Shown here: piece after piece, positions 17,078 to 24,687 of the stretch
Position numbering within the stretch: the stretch's first letter is position 1
Layout of the letters: the number at the start of each line of letters is the position of its first letter
NCBI GenBank assembly: GCA_002451795.1
Contig: DKDJ01000009.1
Location: forward strand, 1-64,000
DNA from: Bacteroidales bacterium UBA6851
GTDB taxonomy: Bacteria; Bacteroidota; Bacteroidia; Bacteroidales; UBA932
Length of the DNA: 64,000 nucleotides
Direction: 5' to 3'
The notes under the pieces: model-generated
The model's input: the letters and a program-made list of their open reading frames with translations, nothing else
Database searches by the model: none
What the model was told of the DNA's origin: nothing
Position numbers and translations under genes: made by a program

Positions 17078-17093
17078 AACACTCATCGTGCCA
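17078..17093 (-). promoter_or_regulatory. Sigma-54-like promoter of the TolC-adaptor operon
   Basis: On the minus strand TGGCACG (17093-17087), 4 bases, then GTGTT (17082-17078). The -24 half is identical to that at 11655-11649; the -12 half again keeps TG and the final T of TTGCW. The predicted start near 17067 gives a 7-base leader. The operator centre is 75 bp above the -24 element, one base from the value at the ATPase operon. Confidence 0.6.
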
Positions 17094-17148
17094 AAGTCAT
17101 CAAACATCTATGTCTTAACAAGTTAGCAAATTGACAAATCACGCATTC

Positions 17149-17187
17149 TGTAATATTTTTTTACACTCAATGTCAAAAAAATTTACA
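17149..17187. promoter_or_regulatory. Paired operator 2 upstream of the TolC operon
   Basis: Two 17-bp sites, TGTAAT-N5-TTTACA (17149-17165) and TGTCAA-N5-TTTACA (17171-17187), are separated by 5 bp, the same geometry as operator 1 with one changed base per left half. The right-hand site includes the T-tract of the EF-G2 terminator. Confidence 0.75.
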
Positions 17188-17220
17188 GCCGGGCATCTTC
17201 ACGACGTCCGGCTGTAAAGT
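17177..17220 (-). terminator. Intrinsic terminator of the EF-G2 gene
   Basis: On the minus strand a perfect 11-bp stem TTTACAGCCGG / CCGGCTGTAAA (17182-17192 and 17208-17218 on plus) is followed by a T run down to about 17175. It sits 17 bases below the EF-G2 stop and overlaps the right half of operator 2, so transcription is separated from the next operon by a very compact junction. Confidence 0.85.
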
Positions 17221-17236
17221 AAAACAAGTACAACAA

Positions 17237-19348
17237 CTAGTCTTCTGCCGCCTCCGCAGCTGCGTATTCGGCAAGAAGCTTGGCCTGCACGTCACCTGGT
17301 ACAGGCTGATAGTCTGCAAACTCCTTCTCAAAAGATGCACTTCCGGCAGTAAGCGAACTCAACGAAGTAGAGTAGCGGTAAAGTTCTGCCTGAGGAACCC
17401 TTGCTTTCAATACAGCGAATCCCTTATCCGTATCCATGTCTCCGAGCACACCGCGGCGGTTCTGAAGATCGGACATCACCGCTCCCTGATATTCTGGAGG
17501 AGTCATAACGGTAACATTGTATATCGGCTCAAGGATCTTAGGACCAGCATTGCGGAAGGCCTCTTTGAAAGCATTTCGGCCTGCAATTATAAATGCTATT
17601 TCCTTGGAATCAACCGGATGCATCTTTCCGTCATAGACAAACACCCTAATATCTCGTGCGTAAGAACCGGTTAGAGGTCCCTCGCTCATTTTTTCCTTAA
17701 TACCCTTAAGAATGGCAGGCATAAAGCCAAGGTCGATAGCGCCTCCTACAACACAGTTGTAGAATTCGAGTTTTCCACCCCACTCAAGATCCGTAATATC
17801 CTGGGTCTTAACATTGAGTTGAGTGTCTTTACCGTCTATCTTGAACTTAGTATTAAGTTCGCCTTCGGCTGGGCATACGAGAAGATGCACTTCTCCGAAC
17901 TGACCGGCGCCGCCAGACTGCTTCTTGTGCCTATATTGTGCAGTAGCAACTTTAGTAATGGTCTCACGGTATGGCACTTTAGGAGCAAATAACTCCACAT
18001 CCACGCCAAACTCATTGACAAGACGCCATTTAACGATATTGATATGCTGCTCACCATTCCCCTTGAGAATAGTCTGGCGGAGTTCTTTGTTATAATCCAC
18101 CACTACGGTAGGGTCCTGAGAAGAAATTTTCTTTAGAGCATCTCCCAGTTTCTGCTCATCCTGAACCACCTTTGCCTTGATGGCACACTCATACTTGGAT
18201 GCCGGGAATTCAATCCTATCGTAATTGATGCCAGAACCAGGAAGAGAAAGGGTGGTATTGGCGCGGCTATTCTTCAGCTTGACTGCGCATCCAAAGTCTC
18301 CTGCATGAATCTGGTCCACAGGCTCCCTTTTCTGACCAGCCACTGCATAAATGGTGGAAAGACGGTCTTTTCCTCCAGTTGTAGGGTCCTCAAGATCAAT
18401 ACCAGGGGTCACGGTGCCACTCATTACTTTGAAGTAAGAAACCTCTCCGAGGTGTGGTTCCACCGCATTCTTGTAGATAAAAATGGAAGGGGCACCATCT
18501 TCCTTGTTGGTAGGGACAGGAGCCACTCTTCTGGTAAATTCCAAGAGCCTCTTGACTCCTATGTCTTTCTTGGCAGAAACGCAGAAGACCGGGTATGCCT
18601 CACCTTTACTGATACCGACACTCAAGCCCTTGCGGATTTCATCTTCAGTAAGACTTCCTGCCTCGAAGAACTTCTCCATAAGAGTATCGTCATACTCAGC
18701 TGCCTTCTCAATCAGCTCCTGACGTGCCTCTTCTGCCCTTGAAAGAAGGTCTGAAGGGATCTCAAGATCTTCACGCGTGCCATTATTGTCCTTAAAGTGA
18801 TAATACTTCATCGTGAGGACATCCACGAATCCGTCAAATGAAGGTCCGGTAGTCACTGGGAACTGGATATATACAGACTTCTTCCCAAATGACTCCTTGA
18901 TGGTATTCTGCACGAGGTCCCAATCAGCCTTTTCCCCATCAAGCTGGTTGACAGCAATAATGAGAGGAAGGGACTTTTTCTCGGCAAGACGAATAAATTT
19001 TTCAGTGCCTACCTCTACACCCTGCTGGGCGTTAATCACGAGCACACCGCACTCGCAAACTTTGAAAGCGGAATAGGCGCCGCCGATGAAATCATCTGCT
19101 CCCGGGGTATCGATAAAATTGAACTTGGTATTCTGGAACTCGGCATAAAGAGGCGTAGCATATATGGAACGCTGATTGATCTTCTCGAGTTCATTGTAGT
19201 CAGACACGGTGTTCTTGTCCTCTACAGTACCTCTTCTGTCAATGACCTTACCCTCAAAGAGCATGGCTTCAGCCAACGTGGTCTTGCCGGACTTTGTAGC
19301 TCCGAGAAGTACCACGTTGCGGATTTCTTTGGTTGTGTATTCTTTCAT
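17237..19348 (-). CDS. fusA2: EF-G2: elongation factor G paralog with degenerate GTPase motifs
   Basis: A 703-residue protein with all five EF-G domains, but with changes in the GTPase centre. The P-loop is kept (GATKSGKTT, 16-24). The switch I RGIT threonine motif is replaced around RSIYA, and the catalytic histidine of DTPGH is alanine (DTPGADDF, Ala84). The G4 motif NKxD reads NQLD (133-136). This agrees with EF-G2 of Bacteroides thetaiotaomicron, reported as a translocase that works without GTP hydrolysis and supports gut colonisation and survival of carbon limitation. Domain IV and V motifs (QSGGAGQFGEV, LEPIYNVTVMTPPEYQG, RRGVLGDM) are intact, so ribosome binding is expected. ATG 19348 is chosen over an upstream TTG. 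It has its own promoter at 19400-19431. The housekeeping fusA should be elsewhere, in the ribosomal protein operon. Confidence 0.9.
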   Translation of the reverse strand: MKEYTTKEIRNVVLLGATKSGKTTLAEAMLFEGKVIDRRGTVEDKNTVSDYNELEKINQRSIYATPLYAEFQNTKFNFIDTPGADDFIGGAYSAFKVCECGVLVINAQQGVEVGTEKFIRLAEKKSLPLIIAVNQLDGEKADWDLVQNTIKESFGKKSVYIQFPVTTGPSFDGFVDVLTMKYYHFKDNNGTREDLEIPSDLLSRAEEARQELIEKAAEYDDTLMEKFFEAGSLTEDEIRKGLSVGISKGEAYPVFCVSAKKDIGVKRLLEFTRRVAPVPTNKEDGAPSIFIYKNAVEPHLGEVSYFKVMSGTVTPGIDLEDPTTGGKDRLSTIYAVAGQKREPVDQIHAGDFGCAVKLKNSRANTTLSLPGSGINYDRIEFPASKYECAIKAKVVQDEQKLGDALKKISSQDPTVVVDYNKELRQTILKGNGEQHINIVKWRLVNEFGVDVELFAPKVPYRETITKVATAQYRHKKQSGGAGQFGEVHLLVCPAEGELNTKFKIDGKDTQLNVKTQDITDLEWGGKLEFYNCVVGGAIDLGFMPAILKGIKEKMSEGPLTGSYARDIRVFVYDGKMHPVDSKEIAFIIAGRNAFKEAFRNAGPKILEPIYNVTVMTPPEYQGAVMSDLQNRRGVLGDMDTDKGFAVLKARVPQAELYRYSTSLSSLTAGSASFEKEFADYQPVPGDVQAKLLAEYAAAEAAED

Positions 19349-19399
19349 TTTCAATGTTATTAATTATTAATAATTTCAATAATGTCTATGCGAGACTTA

Positions 19400-19431
19400 C
19401 AAATCTAATAAAAAATGATTCTAAATACAAG
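19400..19431 (-). promoter_or_regulatory. Promoter of the EF-G2 gene
   Basis: On the minus strand CTTG (19431-19428), 20 bases, then TAGATTTG (19407-19400): a full -7 match and a three-of-four -33 match. It overlaps the last codons of the small ORF upstream and leaves a leader of about 45 AT-rich bases before the ATG at 19348. Confidence 0.55.
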
Positions 19432-19615
19432 ATTTTTCAGTCCAATATTGCAGAAATAACTCTTCTCCTGACATTCCTATCTCTTCCAAAAGCATTTCAT
19501 TTAATTCAGCCGCCCGCAAATTCAGAACACTGCACATCTCACCATAAGACATTTCGGCATCCTGAATGTCTTCCATAGCTTGCATTAATCTGCAATAATC
19601 GTTTAATATACCCAT
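19421..19615 (-). CDS. Small acidic helical protein of unknown function
   Basis: A 64-residue product, MGILNDYCRLMQAMEDIQDA onward, predicted to be helical and acidic. Its middle (MSYGEMCSVLNLRAAELNEMLLEE) has the length and pattern of a helix-turn-helix, but no family was recognised. It has an ATG start, no low complexity and codon use like its neighbours, which favours a real gene. It lies 72 bases upstream of EF-G2 on the same strand, with an EF-G2 promoter overlapping its 3' end; co-transcription is possible. No promoter of its own was clear. Confidence 0.55.
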   Translation of the reverse strand: MGILNDYCRLMQAMEDIQDAEMSYGEMCSVLNLRAAELNEMLLEEIGMSGEELFLQYWTEKSCI

Positions 19616-19773
19616 GACTCAAAATATTGTCCTATGCAAAAATGGTCCAATGTTCATTAATTCGCAACATACCAAAACAAAGTGCAGATAAATATTTCTG
19701 TTTTTTAGATAAATGTATCTTTTTTATGAACACTGTCCATAAATAGTGGAATAACCATTCCGAACTATGCTCC

Positions 19774-19781
19774 TATATTTG
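19774..19781 (+). promoter_or_regulatory. -7 element TATATTTG upstream of the XRE regulator
   Basis: TAtaTTTG ends 19 bases before the ATG at 19801. No TTTG is found at the -33 spacing. The 185 bases before the gene (19616-19800) contain otherwise only AT-rich sequence and short imperfect inverted repeats such as TCCA-N7-TGGA just upstream, which might be an operator. Confidence 0.4.
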
Positions 19782-19800
19782 GAATTGGATTATAGTAAAA

Positions 19801-20208
19801 ATGAACAGCGACAGCATTCATAGACAAATCAGGCACATAAGGGAAGCAGCAGGCCTTTCCCAGGCAGCTATGGCAGAGGAGTTAGGAATCGGCCGTACCA
19901 CATATATTAACTTCGAGACAGGAAGGACCAAACTCTTCAGCGCCGTATTATCTGCATTTTTAGAGTATTTCAAGCTCAGCGAAAGCGAAGTGCTAGCATC
20001 CAGCAATATCGATTCTGGAGTACTTGCAGAGAATCCAAACTTTGAAGAAATGAAGCGCACCCTGACGGAAGAGTACGAAAAAAGGCTGTCGGAATACCAG
20101 AAAAGATGCACGGAGCTGGAAGAGAAAATCGCCAAAGACGAGCAAATAATAGACTCTCTGACCCAAACAAACCGCTATCTTATTAGCCAACTCCATAAAA
20201 ATGACTAA
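19801..20208 (+). CDS. XRE-family helix-turn-helix regulator with C-terminal coiled coil
   Basis: A 135-residue DNA-binding protein. Residues 7-60 form an HTH_3/XRE domain (IRHIREAAGLSQAAMAEELG with the recognition helix in GRTTYINFETGR). Residues 80-132 are a charged coiled coil (YEKRLSEYQKRCTELEEKI), probably for dimerisation. No metabolite- or peptidase-type effector domain is present. It is 12 bases upstream of rnhB on the same strand, so it may head the rnhB-dpp7-mrp-rsmA transcript. Its targets are unknown. Confidence 0.85.
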   Translation: MNSDSIHRQIRHIREAAGLSQAAMAEELGIGRTTYINFETGRTKLFSAVLSAFLEYFKLSESEVLASSNIDSGVLAENPNFEEMKRTLTEEYEKRLSEYQKRCTELEEKIAKDEQIIDSLTQTNRYLISQLHKND

Positions 20209-20220
20209 TTTTGTGGCATT

Positions 20221-20835
20221 ATGCCACGAGTGATTCACTTGTCAGCGTGTCGGACTCCAGGAATATTGGAGGCCGGGTGTGATGAAGCCGGAAGAGGACC
20301 TCTGGCCGGGCCGTTGTATGCCGCAGCAGTCATACTTCCGGAGCACTTCCGGCACCCAAGACTCAATGACTCAAAGCAGATGTCCCCCAAAGACAGGTCC
20401 GAAATGCGTATAATTATCGAGAAAGAAGCCATCAGCTGGGCCGTGGAGGAAATTAGCGCAGAGGAGATAGATACCCTCAACGTTCTCTGGGCATCGGTAG
20501 AGGGCATGCAGAGGGCGGTACGCAGGTTGAGCGTAAAGCCTGAAATGATTCTTGTGGATGGGAATAGGTTTAAGCCTATGGATGGATACGAATATGTCAC
20601 GGTAGTACACGGGGATGCAACCTATGCCAGCATCGCTGCGGCTTCGGTATTGGCTAAGACATACAGAGACGACAAGATGCGAGAGCTTTCCCTTGAGTAT
20701 CCTCAGTACGGCTGGGACAGAAATATGGGTTATCCTACGCCAGAGCACATTGAGGCAATAAAGAAATACGGTCTGACACCTTACCATAGGCGCTCATTTC
20801 ACCCTAAGGCTTTGGAAATAGGTTTATTTGATTGA
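20221..20835 (+). CDS. rnhB: Ribonuclease HII
   Basis: RNase HII removes ribonucleotides and RNA primers from RNA-DNA duplexes. The 204-residue product has the family's acidic catalytic residues in AGCDEAGRGPLAGP (Asp-Glu, about residues 20-21) and in ILVDGN, followed by DATYASIAAASVLAKTYRD, and ends YHRRSF. Length is normal. It lies between the XRE regulator (12 bases) and dpp7 (14 bases), all on the plus strand, and is likely co-transcribed. Confidence 0.95.
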   Translation: MPRVIHLSACRTPGILEAGCDEAGRGPLAGPLYAAAVILPEHFRHPRLNDSKQMSPKDRSEMRIIIEKEAISWAVEEISAEEIDTLNVLWASVEGMQRAVRRLSVKPEMILVDGNRFKPMDGYEYVTVVHGDATYASIAAASVLAKTYRDDKMRELSLEYPQYGWDRNMGYPTPEHIEAIKKYGLTPYHRRSFHPKALEIGLFD

Positions 20836-20849
20836 ACGATTAAAAGAAT

Positions 20850-22835
20850 ATGAAAAGAATTATCATCACTGCCGCGATTACCCTTTGCCTCGCGGCCCAG
20901 ACAAAAGCGGACGAGGGGATGTGGATGCTACCCCTATTGGAAAAGATCAATAGCGAAGCACTCGCCAACCTCGGTTCGAGGCTAACGCCGGACCAGATAT
21001 ATAGCATCAATCATTCGTCTATCAAGGATGCTGTGGTACAGTTCGGCGGTGGTTGTACTGGAGAAATAATCTCCGACAACGGGCTTCTTGTCACCAATCA
21101 TCACTGCGGATATGCCAGCATTCAGGCATTGTCAAGTGAAGAACATAATTACCTTGAAGACGGGTTTTGGGCGCAGAGTCTCTCTGAAGAAATTCCTGTC
21201 CCGGGACTCAGTGTAAGTTTCCTCGTAAGCATGGAAGACGTAACCGGAATGGTTGACACCGAGAAAGCACGCAAGAAAATCATCAAGAAAGCCCAAAAGA
21301 ACAATCCGGGATGTACGATCCAGATTACTGGATTCTACAATGACAACGTCCAGTACCTAATAGTGTACAAGGTATATACAGATGTACGTTTCGTAGGCGC
21401 ACCCCCTGCATCCATGGGCAAATTCGGAGGAGATACCGACAACTGGATGTGGCCGCGCCACACATGCGACTTTTCGATGTTCAGAGTGTACGCTGGACCG
21501 GACAATCAGCCAGCACAGTATTCAGAATCAAATGTTCCGTTGAAACCAGCACATAGCCTCGGCATCTCGCTCAAAGGAGTGGAAGAGGGCGATTTCGCCA
21601 TGATTATGGGATACCCTGGACGTACCCAGAGATTCCAGACAGCTGCCCAGTTGGAGGAAATGCTCGCCATAAATGATATCCGCATCGATGCAAGAACTGT
21701 TCTACAGGACGTAATGTGGAAAGAAATGCGGTCAGATGAAGTAGTCGGTCTCAAGTATGCCAATAAATACGCCAGTTCATCCAATGGGTGGAAGAAATGG
21801 CAAGGTATGAGGGAAGCTTTTGCTAAACTTGATGTAATCGGCAGGGAACTTGATAAGGAGCAGAGACTTGAGGAATGGATAATTGCTACCCCCGAACGTG
21901 AATCCCTATACGGCGGAGCCATAGAGGGTATCAAAAATGTGGTGGAATCTCGCCGCAGCAGCTACGAAAGTTACATACTTCTTTCAGAGACTCTAGGCAA
22001 GATAGAATTGCTTGGTATGGTAAACGCCAATAGCAATGCCAAATACAAAGACTATGATGCCAATGTGGATAGAAAAATTGCACTCGCGCTCGCAGAGCAC
22101 TACATAGAAAGGGCTAGTGATGAAGAAAAAGTCGACGTAAGTCGAGAATATATCGAAAACATGTTCCGCACCAGTGCGTTTATATCACCAGAAAGGCTTG
22201 AATCGGCACGCGCTGCTGGCATTGACCTGTCCAACGACCCGGCAGTGTTGCTTAGAGACAAGGTCAGAGAAGCAGCAATAAACCTTCAAACCACATACAC
22301 GAGCGAAGTCCAGGAACTTAACGACTGCTCGAAGAGGTATGCAGCAGCCCTTCTTGAATGGCAGAAGGACAGGCCAAGCTATCCTGACGCCAATTTCACT
22401 TGCCGTCTGACTTACGGCACCGTCAAGGGTTATGAGCCAAAGGACGGAGTGATTTACAAATATTACACTACACTCAAAGGAGTGATTGAGAAGGAAGATC
22501 CGGATAACTACGAATTCCGAGTACCTTCTAAAGTCAAAGAACTCTACCAGAATAAGGATTACGGCATGTATGCGGACGCGGAAGGTAATCTGCGCACCTG
22601 CTTCCTTACTAATCTTGATATCACAGGGGGGAACTCAGGAAGTCCTGTCCTTGATGCAGATGGTAACCTCGTAGGACTTGCTTTTGACGGAAACTGGGAG
22701 GCCATGAGCGGAGATGTAATCTTCGAGCCAGAACTCCAAAGATGTATCTGTGTGGATATTAGGTATGTCCTCTTCATGATGGATAAGTTCGGCGAAGCTG
22801 GTTATCTGCTAGACGAAATGAACATAATAAGGTAA
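20850..22835 (+). CDS. dpp7: S46-family dipeptidyl-peptidase, DPP7 type
   Basis: A periplasmic serine exopeptidase that removes dipeptides from oligopeptides; central to amino acid and peptide use in Bacteroidales. The 661-residue product has a signal peptide (about 1-20), the catalytic His in LLVTNHHCGY (about 85), an Asp in WPRHTCDFSMFR and the nucleophile Ser in GGNSGSPVLD (Ser596). The specificity residue in AFDGNWEAMSGD is glycine (about 614). In S46 enzymes Gly at this place marks DPP7 (hydrophobic P1), and Arg marks the Asp/Glu-specific DPP11. Third gene of the XRE-rnhB-dpp7-mrp-rsmA string, with one base to mrp. Confidence 0.92.
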   Translation: MKRIIITAAITLCLAAQTKADEGMWMLPLLEKINSEALANLGSRLTPDQIYSINHSSIKDAVVQFGGGCTGEIISDNGLLVTNHHCGYASIQALSSEEHNYLEDGFWAQSLSEEIPVPGLSVSFLVSMEDVTGMVDTEKARKKIIKKAQKNNPGCTIQITGFYNDNVQYLIVYKVYTDVRFVGAPPASMGKFGGDTDNWMWPRHTCDFSMFRVYAGPDNQPAQYSESNVPLKPAHSLGISLKGVEEGDFAMIMGYPGRTQRFQTAAQLEEMLAINDIRIDARTVLQDVMWKEMRSDEVVGLKYANKYASSSNGWKKWQGMREAFAKLDVIGRELDKEQRLEEWIIATPERESLYGGAIEGIKNVVESRRSSYESYILLSETLGKIELLGMVNANSNAKYKDYDANVDRKIALALAEHYIERASDEEKVDVSREYIENMFRTSAFISPERLESARAAGIDLSNDPAVLLRDKVREAAINLQTTYTSEVQELNDCSKRYAAALLEWQKDRPSYPDANFTCRLTYGTVKGYEPKDGVIYKYYTTLKGVIEKEDPDNYEFRVPSKVKELYQNKDYGMYADAEGNLRTCFLTNLDITGGNSGSPVLDADGNLVGLAFDGNWEAMSGDVIFEPELQRCICVDIRYVLFMMDKFGEAGYLLDEMNIIR

Positions 22836-22836
22836 T

Positions 22837-23904
22837 ATGACAAAAGAAGAAATAATAGAAGCACTAAAGGAGGTTCATCATCCTGGTCGCTCCGATAGAG
22901 ACATAGTGAGCCTCGGAATGGTTCAGAGTGTGGAATCTGACGAGGCGTCCGTAGTGGTGACTCTCGCCTTTTCCAAGAGACGAGATCCTCTTGCCGAGTA
23001 TATAATAGGTAGCACTAGAGCCTGCCTTATAAGGCACCTGCCTTCATCCATAAAAACAGAAGTTAAGACTGTGGTTGTGGATGAAGTAAAAGAAAAGAAG
23101 AAAACCAACGTCAACGAACTTGACTTGGAGCAGCTCCGAACCGTAAGGCATATCGTGGGCATCGCTTCCGGAAAAGGCGGTGTGGGTAAATCCACGGTGG
23201 CTGTCAATTTGGCCTGCGCCCTCGCGAGACTAGGATACAAGGTAGGACTGGCCGATGCAGATGTGTATGGTCCATCCATTCCCACAATGACAGGCACAGA
23301 AGGCGCGACTCCACTTGCAGAGGACAATGACGGAAAAGAGCTCATCATTCCGCTTGAGAAATATGGAGTTAAATGGATGTCCATCGGATATTTCGCAGAG
23401 AAAGGACAGGCTCTCATCTGGCGTGGACCGATGGCTTGCAATGCTCTGAAACAGATGATTCTCCAAGTCAAGTGGGGAGACCTTGACTTCCTTCTCATCG
23501 ATATGCCGCCGGGAACAGGCGACATCCATATAAGCCTCATTCAGGACATCCCGGTCGAAGGCGCCGTGGTAGTCACCACTCCTCAAACCGTAGCACTTGC
23601 GGATGTAGAAAAGGGGGTCAATATGTTCAGGAACCCTGGGGTAAACAAGCCTATTTTTGGCCTTATTGAGAATATGGCATGGTTCACACCGAAAGAACAT
23701 CCGGATGAGAAGTACTTCATATTCGGAAAGGACGGTGGCACCAGAATGGCTGAAGACCTCGGAATAGATCTGCTCGGAAAAATTCCGCTAGTGCAAGGCA
23801 TTAGGGAAAGCGGAGACTCTGGAGAGCCGGCTGCCATGGGCACAGGACCTGATGGAGCGGCATTCGTTGAACTTGCGGGAAAACTCGCCCATAAACTCGG
23901 ATAG
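22837..23904 (+). CDS. mrp: Mrp/ApbC-type iron-sulfur cluster carrier ATPase
   Basis: A 355-residue P-loop ATPase of the Mrp/NBP35 class that carries or inserts Fe-S clusters. Residues 1-90 form a MIP18/DUF59 domain (EALKEVHHPGRSDRDIVSLG). The ATPase domain starts with the deviant Walker A ASGKGGVGKST (about 108-118), then ADADVYGPSIP and DMPPGTGD. The CxxC motif near the C-terminus of E. coli Mrp is absent: after ENMAW comes FTPKEHPDEKYF. It starts one base after the dpp7 stop and ends 3 bases before rsmA. Confidence 0.9.
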   Translation: MTKEEIIEALKEVHHPGRSDRDIVSLGMVQSVESDEASVVVTLAFSKRRDPLAEYIIGSTRACLIRHLPSSIKTEVKTVVVDEVKEKKKTNVNELDLEQLRTVRHIVGIASGKGGVGKSTVAVNLACALARLGYKVGLADADVYGPSIPTMTGTEGATPLAEDNDGKELIIPLEKYGVKWMSIGYFAEKGQALIWRGPMACNALKQMILQVKWGDLDFLLIDMPPGTGDIHISLIQDIPVEGAVVVTTPQTVALADVEKGVNMFRNPGVNKPIFGLIENMAWFTPKEHPDEKYFIFGKDGGTRMAEDLGIDLLGKIPLVQGIRESGDSGEPAAMGTGPDGAAFVELAGKLAHKLG

Positions 23905-23907
23905 AGC

Positions 23908-24687
23908 ATGGAAGTACGAGCAAAGAAAGCACTCGGACAACATTTCCTTACCGATCAAGGTATTGCTATGACCATTGTGGACTCTCTCACTACGGAGGGA
24001 GTCCGCGATGTATTGGAGATCGGACCGGGAATGGGTGTGTTGACGCAGTACTTGCTAAAAAGGGATGACATTGACCTGAAACTCGTGGAACTTGATGGAG
24101 AATCGGTAGAATATCTGCTGACTCATTTTCCAGGGATGCAGGGAAGGCTTTATGAGGCAGATTACCTAAGACTTGACATACACACTCTTTTCAAAGGTCA
24201 ATATCGGGTGATCGGCAATTTTCCTTACAATATCTCATCCCAGATTTTTTTCAAGATCCTGGACGATAAGGACAGAGTACCGGAAGTCGTGTGCATGATA
24301 CAGAAAGAGGTTGCAGATCGCATCGCTGAGAAACCAGGGACCAAGACTTACGGGATATTGTCTGTATTACTTCAAGCGTGGTATGACATTGACTATATTA
24401 TACCCGTAGGCTCGGGCGCATTCTGTCCGCCGCCAAAGGTACAATCTGCCGTCATACGACTGAGACGGAACTCACGTACTTCTCTTGGATGCGATGAGAA
24501 ACTCTTCAAGACAGTGGTGAAGACAGCATTCAACCAACGACGAAAAACGCTTCGCAATGCGCTAAAGCCACTGCTCACTGACTCCGTAGACAAGAGTGCT
24601 CCTGTCTTTGACCTTCGCGCCGAACGGCTATCGGTGGAAGACTTCGTGGACCTTACCAATACACTGTCTTCCACGCAAGAACTCTAA
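23908..24687 (+). CDS. rsmA: 16S rRNA (adenine1518-N6/adenine1519-N6) dimethyltransferase RsmA/KsgA
   Basis: This enzyme dimethylates two adjacent adenines in helix 45 of 16S rRNA, a late step of 30S assembly; its loss gives kasugamycin resistance. The 259-residue product shows KKALGQHFL, the SAM loop VLEIGPGMGVLT (about 37-48), the catalytic motif NFPYNIS (NxPY) near 107-113 and a C-terminal helical domain with NQRRKTLRNAL. Last gene of its operon. It overlaps the mutS stop by 4 bases in convergent orientation, with no terminator hairpin between. Confidence 0.95.
   Translation: MEVRAKKALGQHFLTDQGIAMTIVDSLTTEGVRDVLEIGPGMGVLTQYLLKRDDIDLKLVELDGESVEYLLTHFPGMQGRLYEADYLRLDIHTLFKGQYRVIGNFPYNISSQIFFKILDDKDRVPEVVCMIQKEVADRIAEKPGTKTYGILSVLLQAWYDIDYIIPVGSGAFCPPPKVQSAVIRLRRNSRTSLGCDEKLFKTVVKTAFNQRRKTLRNALKPLLTDSVDKSAPVFDLRAERLSVEDFVDLTNTLSSTQEL

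Noticed and set aside
19707..19725. AGATA-AATG-TATCT followed by T5, like a terminator on the plus strand
   Set aside because: The stem is only 5 AT-rich pairs and no plus-strand gene lies upstream to terminate; probably chance in AT-rich DNA.
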